This document shows, piece by piece, positions 1 through 4,579 of a stretch of DNA of 11,797 bases. The stretch comes from Bacteriovoracaceae bacterium (GTDB lineage: Bacteria; Bdellovibrionota; UBA1018). A program made the position numbers and the translations under genes. A model generated the notes under the pieces. That model was not told the DNA's origin. It worked only from the letters and a program-made list of their open reading frames with translations, and did not search any database. The DNA lies in the NCBI GenBank assembly GCA_947500275.1, contig CANMSW010000042.1, positions 1 to 11,797 on the forward strand, given 5' to 3'. Positions within the stretch are counted from its first letter, which is position 1, and each line of letters begins with the position of its first letter.

Positions 1-1
1 T

Positions 2-643
2 CTGCCAGATCGTGAGTCGAGCGGCGGTGCGCTCCTTGTGCTTCGGCCGCTCAACGAAGGTGGCCAAACTTTGATCCGTGCTGGGTTCTGGCTGTTCTTG
101 ACGTTTGGGCTCTGGGGATTTCGCGTGCGTGATATCATCACTGCGCGCGCGCCTCGGTCAAGCGGGCCTGGCACTCAAGCAACGCAGTCGGGGACGGAGC
201 CGTCTCAAACAGCTCCGGGTCTCGGGAAACGGCTTATGAGTGCGCAAGGTGTGCTCGCTCTCCTGTCACTGGCTGTTGGCTCCGCTCTTGGGTTGGCTTG
301 GTTCGCCATGCAAGACACCTACAACGCGTTTAGCGAGGGCACCCAAGTTGAGATGAGCGTTCTGCAAGTGGGTCGCTCGAGTTTGACTCTCGTGCCAAAA
401 GGAGTGGAGAATTCCGGAATCGAGGTTGAGCTTTTCACGGATCCCTTGTCTGCAGAAGCGCTCGCCAAGTACAAGCAAGGGCAGACGATTCCGGTCCTGC
501 AACATCGGGTCCGCAAGGATCGTGTTTTTCCGAGTCAGGAACTTGAGTCCTTGAGACCTTCGGGCGTCTTAAAACTGGCAACAATTGGGTTGCTTGTTTT
601 GGCCCTAGGGCTGCTCGGGCGCGCCCTGCGTCGGCGCTCGTGA
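2..643 (+). CDS. Small multi-pass membrane protein, DUF3592-like topology, 5' end off window
   Basis: The reading frame is open to the left edge, so the true start may lie outside; the first usable start inside the window is GTG at 38, giving 201 residues, with no clear ribosome binding site. Numbering from that GTG, hydrophobic segments lie at about residues 12-28, 72-91 and 177-196. A polar loop at 29-71 is rich in Gly, Ser, Thr and Gln. A soluble domain at about 92-175 lies between the last two segments, and the protein ends in a basic tail (LRRRS). Two membrane helices enclosing a small beta-rich domain that ends with a 'YxxGQxxPVL' stretch resemble the DUF3592 family. That is a topology-based guess, not a firm hit. 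It converges on the next gene with 13 bp between stops. Function unknown; confidence is in it being a real gene. Confidence 0.6.
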   Translation: MPDRESSGGALLVLRPLNEGGQTLIRAGFWLFLTFGLWGFRVRDIITARAPRSSGPGTQATQSGTEPSQTAPGLGKRLMSAQGVLALLSLAVGSALGLAWFAMQDTYNAFSEGTQVEMSVLQVGRSSLTLVPKGVENSGIEVELFTDPLSAEALAKYKQGQTIPVLQHRVRKDRVFPSQELESLRPSGVLKLATIGLLVLALGLLGRALRRRS

Positions 644-656
644 ACTTAGGTCTCGA

Positions 657-1319
657 TCAAAACCAATTCAGCCGCGCATGCACGACCGCAAACAAAAAGC
701 CGATCAGTGCCAAAAAGCTCACCCAAGGGTGCGCCTTGTTGTCGCGCACGAGCGCCCAGGAGAACTGCAGGTGCTCGGTCACCGGGTTGATTTCGAGGAG
801 TTGCTCGCGGCTCGGACGGAACGGTGACGGAAAGAAGCGCGGCACGCGTTTGATATACAGAAGATAGGGCGCGCCAAAGATACGTTCGAGCTTTTCTTCT
901 TCGTCCAGGATCACGCAGTGGTAGACGACCGCAAAAAGGACGGTGCCTGCGAGCGCGAGCGCCCATTGGCCGACCGCAACGGATGCGCCCACCTGCATGA
1001 GGTAGGTTCCGAGATAAAGCGGGTTGCGCGCATGGGCGTAGGGCCCGCCCACCGAGGGTCGGGTGTTTTTTCGGAGGAATCCGCTCGCCCAGAAGCGCAC
1101 GCCGGCGCCGAGGGCGCAAATCAGGATGCCCACCCAGTTTGGGTACTCGGCGGCAGTCAGGACCAGGAGCGCGGCATACACCCAAGCCACCCCTTTGCGC
1201 GTGTTGCCACCGACCAGGCGCCGGAACCAATGGACGGGCTTGGGATTGAGGGGGCCCGGGTCGGAGAGCGGGGTGTCTTGGGTCAGCACGGAGGTGGGGG
1301 AGCCAGGTTGAAAGGTCAT
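657..1319 (-). CDS. Isoprenylcysteine carboxyl methyltransferase (ICMT)/PEMT-like membrane methyltransferase
   Basis: A 220-residue integral membrane protein. Hydrophobic helices lie at about residues 44-58, 62-80, 101-119, 119-137 and 198-215. The family signature is clear: GGPYAHARNPLYLG (91-104) is the Gly-Pro-Tyr...Arg-Asn-Pro-x-Tyr motif of the ICMT/phospholipid-methyltransferase fold. It is followed by an acidic stretch (E140-E142, E145) and 'Y..Y..RVPRFFP' (152-164), which in this family help bind S-adenosylmethionine. Bacterial members are usually annotated as isoprenylcysteine carboxyl methyltransferase family proteins, but bacteria mostly lack prenylated proteins, so the substrate is unknown; a lipid or quinone-like acceptor is possible. 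The ATG at 1319 gives a polar Pro-rich leader and a normal family length, but no Shine-Dalgarno sequence is visible and the frame stays open a little upstream. It is divergent from the pseudogene at 1515. Confidence 0.85.
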   Translation of the reverse strand: MTFQPGSPTSVLTQDTPLSDPGPLNPKPVHWFRRLVGGNTRKGVAWVYAALLVLTAAEYPNWVGILICALGAGVRFWASGFLRKNTRPSVGGPYAHARNPLYLGTYLMQVGASVAVGQWALALAGTVLFAVVYHCVILDEEEKLERIFGAPYLLYIKRVPRFFPSPFRPSREQLLEINPVTEHLQFSWALVRDNKAHPWVSFLALIGFLFAVVHARLNWF

Positions 1320-1514
1320 GGCTGATGTTGTTTTGGCACAGCCTGCGGCCCGGGCTCAAGGGGGCAATGGGGCCCATGGGGGCCACCACCCTGTTTCTTC
1401 ACGAAATCTCTCCAATCCCGATCCCGAGTTGCCGATGAGAGGTCAAAGGAGGGACCACTCATACTTGCCGTCAAGATTTCCGCGCAGACGCCTGATCCCG
1501 ACCTGACCTCCCGC

Positions 1515-1703
1515 GTGCTGCTTTTGCGGAGTTTTCCCCTCTTCCGCGAGCTCGACGAGGCCGAGCTCCAATTGATTGCCGGCAGGATGGAGGCGCAGCT
1601 CCTTGCGCCAAAGACCGAGCTTTTGATTCAGAATCAGGATGCGGAAGCCGTTTATGGCTTTCGCCAGTCCGCAGAGCCCAGAAGACGTGAATTGGCGAAT
1701 TAG
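1515..1703 (+). pseudogene. Truncated cyclic-nucleotide-binding (CRP/FNR-type) domain remnant
   Basis: The first 45 or so residues from a GTG match the start of a cNMP-binding domain: 'LLRSFPLFRELDEAELQLIA', then 'PKTELLIQNQDAEAVYGF', the usual 'L..FplF..L...EL..ia' helix and the 'p...li..gd.aeavY' strand. After 'AVYGF' (about 1665) the similarity stops and the frame ends at a TAG (1701-1703). The phosphate-binding cassette (GE(L/I)A..RsA) and the C-terminal helix-turn-helix are absent, so it cannot be a working CRP-like regulator. The same frame is open upstream to about 1383 without an obvious start codon, so part of the original N-terminus may lie there. It is in the same frame as the OYE gene, separated only by the TAG. 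I read it as a gene fragment cut by a deletion or recombination joint. Confidence 0.6.
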
Positions 1704-1706
1704 CGG

Positions 1707-3104
1707 GTGATTCGGATATCCACTTGCCTCAAAACCCCCAGGAGGGTCCCCGTCGCGGCGGGGAATCCAAAGAAGGGATACCGGTTAAACGGACTATACT
1801 CCGTTGGCGAGTTGACGAAGCGCTATTGCATTCAGCGGGCTTCTGCAGGACTCATCATTACGGAGGCGACCAATATCTCGCCTGATGCCAAGGGTTATCC
1901 GATGACTCCAGGAATCTGGAGTACAGAGCAGGTCGAAGCGTGGAAGAAGGTGACCTCCGCAGTCCATCAGGCAGGTGGGACTATCGTCATGCAACTCTGG
2001 CATACGGGGCGGGTGGGGCACTCGGATGTCCGCGACGGTCGAATTCCTCTGGCTCCTTCCGCGATAGGGATCCAGGGTCAGCAGCACTTTACTCCGTCTG
2101 GTCTAAAGAACTATGAAGTGCCTCGCGCCCTGACGCTCGAAGAAATTCGGGCAACAGTAAATGATTATGAGGTGGCCGCTCGCAACGCGATGGCTGCAGG
2201 GTTTGATGGAGTGGAACTGCACGGGGCGTTTGGCTATCTCCCTCATCAATTCCTCGTTGATTCGGCTAACCACCGCACCGACGAATATGGCGGCAGTATC
2301 GAAAACCGTTCACGCTTTATTTTAGAGGTCATGGAGCGTTTGGTCGGGGTGTGGGGGAGTGGCAGGGTGGGAATCCGCCTGTCTCCGACAATCGCCTATA
2401 ATGGGATGGTGGATTCTGATCCACTTGCGACCTTTTCTTATCTGATCGAAAAGCTCAATTCACTGCCACTTGCTTACCTTCATCTGATGCGTGCCACTCC
2501 GGATCCGGAGCGGTTCCCTGCATGGCCGAGTGATACCATCGCGACTCTCGGGACGCTCTACCGTGGCAATCTCATCGTGAATGGCGGATATGACCGCGAT
2601 TCCGCCGAAGCGGCAATCGAGAGCGGGGCAGTAAAAGCAGCGTCTTTTGGAGCGCCGTTTGTGTCCAACCCCGATTTAGTTCGGCGCTTCGAGCTGGGGC
2701 TGCCGCTTGCGGTCGCTGATCGAAATACATTCTATGGTGGCGGCGAGAAAGGATACGTCGATTATCCCGCGCTCTCAGCGCAAGAACCAACGACCGCCAA
2801 GGGGTACTGGCTCGTACAGGCGACGGTTACTGATCCGGCCCAGTTCGGAAAATACACCCAAGTCGCAGGGCCAGTCATCGCTTCGTATGGCGGACGAGTG
2901 TTGGCGCGTGGCGAAGTAGCAGAGGTGGTTGAGGGGACTGTTCCTCGGAGGCCTTATTTTGTGGAGTTTCCGAGTTACGCAGTCGCCCGTTCTTGTTTTT
3001 ACTCCGCGGCTTATCAAGAGGCGATCACGCTCCGTTCGGGCGCCGCTCACTTTGATATCGTGATAGTCGATGGCGTCCCGGTGGAACAGAAGCAGGAAAG
3101 ATGA
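1707..3104 (+). CDS. OYE-family flavin oxidoreductase fused to a C-terminal DUF1330 domain; N-terminus damaged
   Basis: Residues from about 40 to 355 are an Old Yellow Enzyme/NemA-type TIM barrel: QRASAGLIITEAT, QLWHTGR (96-102), HGAFGYLPHQF (172-182), DEYGGSIENR, RVGIRLSP with R224, and the closing FYGGGEKGYVDYP. Such enzymes use FMN and NAD(P)H to reduce activated C=C bonds or nitro compounds. Residues 364-460 (KGYWLV...TDP..F..Y...GGRVLARG...EF) match DUF1330, a small ferredoxin-like domain usually encoded alone. Oddities: the N-terminal NR-(I/V)-VMAPLTR motif that contacts FMN is not present; the Asn or His normally at HxxN is Phe175; and the Arg of 'GRPF' near the FMN phosphate is Ala316. 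The GTG start lacks a ribosome binding site and follows a TAG by 3 bases. It may be an inactive or repurposed flavoprotein, or a decaying gene. It overlaps the DUF924 gene by ATGA. Confidence 0.8.
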   Translation: MIRISTCLKTPRRVPVAAGNPKKGYRLNGLYSVGELTKRYCIQRASAGLIITEATNISPDAKGYPMTPGIWSTEQVEAWKKVTSAVHQAGGTIVMQLWHTGRVGHSDVRDGRIPLAPSAIGIQGQQHFTPSGLKNYEVPRALTLEEIRATVNDYEVAARNAMAAGFDGVELHGAFGYLPHQFLVDSANHRTDEYGGSIENRSRFILEVMERLVGVWGSGRVGIRLSPTIAYNGMVDSDPLATFSYLIEKLNSLPLAYLHLMRATPDPERFPAWPSDTIATLGTLYRGNLIVNGGYDRDSAEAAIESGAVKAASFGAPFVSNPDLVRRFELGLPLAVADRNTFYGGGEKGYVDYPALSAQEPTTAKGYWLVQATVTDPAQFGKYTQVAGPVIASYGGRVLARGEVAEVVEGTVPRRPYFVEFPSYAVARSCFYSAAYQEAITLRSGAAHFDIVIVDGVPVEQKQER

Positions 3105-3694
3105 GGGTGCTTGAAATGGCAAATCAGCGTTATCGAGCAGTCCTGGAATATTGGTTCGGGTCGAATTCCGGGCCAGATCTCTGGTTTGGTGGGAGTGAGG
3201 CAGTTGATCGTGAAATACGTGATCTGTTCTTGGAGGATCTACAAGACGCGATCGCAGGCAAGCTGAGTGCTTGGGAAGAAAGCCATGAGGGGACGGTTGC
3301 TCTAGTTGTTTTGCTCGACCAGTTTTCGCTCCAGCTTTATCGAGACCAAAGGGTAGGTTACGATTGGGCTGCTTTAGCGGTTCCGGTCGCTGAACGAGCC
3401 CTCGAAAAAGACTTTGATCGCAAAGTGTCCTTTGCTCAACGAGCCTTCTTGTACATGCCGTATATGCACGCTGAGAATCTGGAACTGCAGGAAAAGGGAG
3501 TTAGGCTTTTCTCGGCCCTCGCGGCCGAATGTGCTCCTGAAAATCGCGAATCTGCTCAGAACTTTTTAAATTTCTCGCGGGTACACCGAGATGTCGTTGC
3601 AAAGTTTGGCCGCTTTCCCGGACGAAATGAGTGTTACGGACGAGAGAATTCAGTCGAGGAGCAGTCCTATCTGAATGAGGGTGGTCACTTCTGA
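3101..3694 (+). CDS. DUF924 family protein
   Basis: A 197-residue helical protein carrying the DUF924 signature set in order: VLEYWFG (14-20), 'LWFGG...D.EIR..F' (27-43), LLDQF (71-75), 'RAFLYMPYMHAE' (114-125), 'VHRDVVAKFGRFPGRN' (161-176) and GRENSVEEQSYL (180-191). Family members are about 180-200 residues with a TPR-like helical fold and no established biochemical role. Two consensus departures are visible: LLDQFPRN is LLDQFSLQ here, and FPHRN is FPGRN. The ATG lies in an ATGA overlap with the OYE-DUF1330 gene and follows AGGAAAG, so the two genes are probably translationally coupled; a second in-frame ATG at 3116 follows GAGGG and is an equally plausible start. Function not inferable from sequence. 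Confidence 0.85.
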   Translation: MRVLEMANQRYRAVLEYWFGSNSGPDLWFGGSEAVDREIRDLFLEDLQDAIAGKLSAWEESHEGTVALVVLLDQFSLQLYRDQRVGYDWAALAVPVAERALEKDFDRKVSFAQRAFLYMPYMHAENLELQEKGVRLFSALAAECAPENRESAQNFLNFSRVHRDVVAKFGRFPGRNECYGRENSVEEQSYLNEGGHF

Positions 3695-3780
3695 TGGAGG
3701 TGAATTGCCCTGCTCATTGGCTTTTAGCGATCAGCACTTGATTGGTATGAAGTAAATGATCAGATTTTTAGTGTTGAGGT

Positions 3781-3818
3781 AAAAAATACGGTGCATCTCC
3801 CGAGGGAAATGCGCCGTA
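3781..3818. terminator. Hairpin with A/T flank, probable bidirectional terminator
   Basis: Arms at 3787-3801 and 3804-3818 (TACGGTGCATCTCCC against GGGAAATGCGCCGTA) pair over about 14 positions, with one C/A mismatch and one G/T wobble. A run of six A precedes it (3781-3786). Read on the minus strand the hairpin is followed by ATTTTTT, a good intrinsic-terminator tail; on the plus strand the following AATAAATACC is a weak tail. It lies 92 bases past the DUF924 stop and could end that transcript, but it is better suited to stop minus-strand transcription coming from the ssrA side. Confidence 0.6.
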
Positions 3819-3841
3819 ATAAATACCTGACTATTTTAATT

Positions 3842-3858
3842 TGGTGGAGACGGTGGGA
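3842..3858 (-). repeat. 17-bp exact copy of the ssrA 3' end (possible att site)
   Basis: Read on the minus strand, TCCCACCGTCTCCACCA is identical to the last 17 nt of ssrA (4012-4028): the 3' strand of the T-stem, the 3' acceptor strand and CCA. The identity stops exactly at these limits. Both copies point the same way, so they form a direct repeat with 153 bp between them. Tyrosine integrases commonly use the 3' end of tRNA and tmRNA genes as attachment sites and leave such repeats. No integrase gene is visible in this window. Confidence 0.7.
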
Positions 3859-3870
3859 CGCAAGCGCAGC

Positions 3871-3894
3871 AAAACGTGACAGACGTCACGTTTT
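3871..3894. promoter_or_regulatory. Perfect 10-bp inverted repeat, CRP/FNR-like operator shape
   Basis: AAAACGTGAC and GTCACGTTTT are perfect inverted arms around AGAC. The core GTGA-N6-TCAC with A-rich and T-rich flanks has the same layout as a CRP-family operator (TGTGA-N6-TCACA). It could equally be a simple RNA hairpin or an integrase arm site, since it lies inside the interval between the two copies of the ssrA tail. No gene start lies just downstream on either strand, so a regulatory role is only a possibility. Confidence 0.35.
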
Positions 3895-3965
3895 GATTGC
3901 GATGCGTGGGCGAGAGCGCGCGGTAGACGCGCTCGGAGCCAGCGATTCGCACTGGCCCGCCATAT

Positions 3966-4007
3966 AACAGAAAAGCCCGGGGCCGTTAGGCTCCGAGCTT
4001 TTCTGTT
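3966..4007 (-). terminator. Rho-independent terminator of ssrA
   Basis: The arms AACAGAAAAGC (3966-3976) and GCTTTTCTGTT (3997-4007) are perfect inverted repeats. They continue inward through CGGGGCC/GGCTCCG to a GTTA loop, with one mismatch between the two blocks. Read on the minus strand, a GC-rich stem ends in GGGCTTTTCTGTT, giving a U-rich tail. It begins 4 nt after the CCA end of ssrA, the expected place. The A/T-rich base of the stem means it could also act in the plus direction. Confidence 0.8.
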
Positions 4008-4011
4008 AAAA

Positions 4012-4362
4012 TGGTGGAGACGGTGGGAATCGAACCCACGTCCGAAAGCCATCCATCACCAATCTCTACATGCGTAGTTCGTGTTTTGGTTGGCGGCAGG
4101 TCTTCCACGAACAAAATCCCTGACGCCCCTGCAGACCATTGTTTTGCTTCGAAGCCGCCTGCAAGAGCTTCTCAGCTATCCCACTAAATGACATTCTTCG
4201 AGATCCGTGGGAGTGCTCCCGAAGAACGTGCTGTTTAAATCTAATTAAGCAGCAAGAGCGTAATTGTTATTTGCAATTACTATTTGCCGGTTTTTACGAG
4301 GCCTCCGGCGCCTCGGCATGCAACTGGGACTTCCGCGCTCTCGTCGAAACCATGACGTCCCC
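4012..4362 (-). ncRNA. ssrA: Transfer-messenger RNA (tmRNA, ssrA)
   Basis: tmRNA, with SmpB, enters stalled ribosomes, adds a degradation tag and lets the ribosome finish. On the minus strand the gene opens with GGGGACGTCATGGTTTCGAC, the typical one-piece tmRNA 5' end, and closes with GTGGGTTCGATTCCCAC (T-arm) plus CGTCTCCACCA with encoded CCA. The 7-bp acceptor stem GGGGACG/CGTCTCC pairs with a G3-U wobble, the identity element for alanyl-tRNA synthetase. The resume codon and tag frame lie at 4274-4245. The 351-nt length is normal for the single-chain form. A terminator follows at 3966-4007 and an extended -10 promoter precedes at about 4371-4379. The 3' tail is duplicated at 3842-3858. Short reading frames across this region on either strand are not genes. 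Confidence 0.97.
4245..4274 (-). other. tmRNA proteolysis-tag reading frame, AANNNYALAA
   Basis: Inside ssrA the frame GCA-AAT-AAC-AAT-TAC-GCT-CTT-GCT-GCT-TAA begins just after TAGTAATT, matching the placement of the resume codon after a UAGU-like element in other tmRNAs. With the alanine carried by tmRNA itself the tag is A-ANNNYALAA, 10 residues. The ending YALAA is the usual signal for ClpXP/ClpAP-type degradation; the Asn run replaces the more common NDEN. Confidence 0.9.
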
Positions 4363-4370
4363 ATCGACTC

Positions 4371-4379
4371 AAAATAGCA
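4371..4379 (-). promoter_or_regulatory. Extended -10 promoter of ssrA
   Basis: On the minus strand TGCTATTTT lies 8 bases before the mature 5' end at 4362, matching the extended -10 form TGnTATAAT with two mismatches. No good -35 hexamer is seen at 17-18 bp spacing (TTCCCC at best). It presumably drives ssrA alone, since the protease gene upstream points away. Confidence 0.5.
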
Positions 4380-4420
4380 GTTTCCGAGGGTGAGGGGAAG
4401 GGGAGCTTTCTAGCGGGGTG

Positions 4421-4454
4421 GGCCAGGGCGCCTATTGAGATTCGCGCCCTGGCC
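4421..4454. repeat. Perfect 11-bp inverted repeat upstream of ssrA
   Basis: GGCCAGGGCGC (4421-4431) and GCGCCCTGGCC (4444-4454) are perfect inverted arms around a 12-base loop. There is no T-run on either side, so an intrinsic terminator is unlikely. It lies about 60-90 bases before the ssrA 5' end and about 125 bases before the protease start, between divergent units. It could be an operator or a cruciform-forming insulator; the role is unknown. Confidence 0.5.
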
Positions 4455-4487
4455 TTAGGAGGCGTTCGCTCGAGGCGAGCTACCCAG

Positions 4488-4504
4488 TGTCCAACTTTTG
4501 GACA
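4488..4504. promoter_or_regulatory. Small palindrome TGTCCAA-CTT-TTGGACA before the protease gene
   Basis: Seven-base perfect arms around a 3-base centre, 75 bases upstream of the protease start codon. The size and symmetry fit a dimeric repressor or activator operator, but no known consensus is matched, and a weak hairpin in the leader RNA is equally possible. Confidence 0.3.
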
Positions 4505-4579
4505 ATCTTTCTGTGTCTCATGACGCGAAGGATTTCGAATTTCGCTGCATTATTAAACATAAACCGTTAAAAAAGGGCC

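Larger units (their letters stand above)
3695..4011. other. Gene-free, structured spacer between the DUF924 gene and ssrA
   Basis: This stretch of about 317 bases holds no convincing gene. Besides the elements listed separately it contains two smaller hairpins: GAGCGCG/CGCGCTC (3914-3920 and 3928-3934) and CCAGCG/CACTGG (3939-3955). The latter pairs fully only on the minus strand, through a U-G wobble. Together with the hairpins at 3787-3818, 3871-3894 and 3966-4007, five stem-loops occur in about 220 bp. Positions 3695-3780 are AT-rich with nothing recognisable. It may be a worn remnant of an integrated element or hold a small minus-strand RNA; neither is shown. Confidence 0.5.

Noticed and set aside
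646..1389. A 247-codon minus-strand frame overlapping the ICMT-like gene
   Set aside because: Its Arg/Pro-rich translation is an out-of-frame reading of the ICMT-like gene, which carries the clear family motifs.
918..1506. Plus-strand frames of 60-135 codons opposite and beyond the ICMT-like gene
   Set aside because: Mostly antisense to the ICMT-like gene in GC-rich DNA, with low-complexity Gly/Arg-rich products and no motifs.
3831..4052. A 73-codon minus-strand frame over the ssrA 3' end and spacer
   Set aside because: It runs through the tmRNA T-arm, acceptor stem, terminator and the duplicated tail; the Arg-rich product is typical of spurious frames at RNA genes.
4139..4393. An 84-codon plus-strand frame over ssrA
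   Set aside because: It is antisense to the tmRNA and has no ribosome binding site or recognisable domain.
4455..4463. A strong Shine-Dalgarno-like TTAGGAGGC upstream of the protease
   Set aside because: No start codon lies at a usable distance downstream in a meaningful frame, so it is probably chance.
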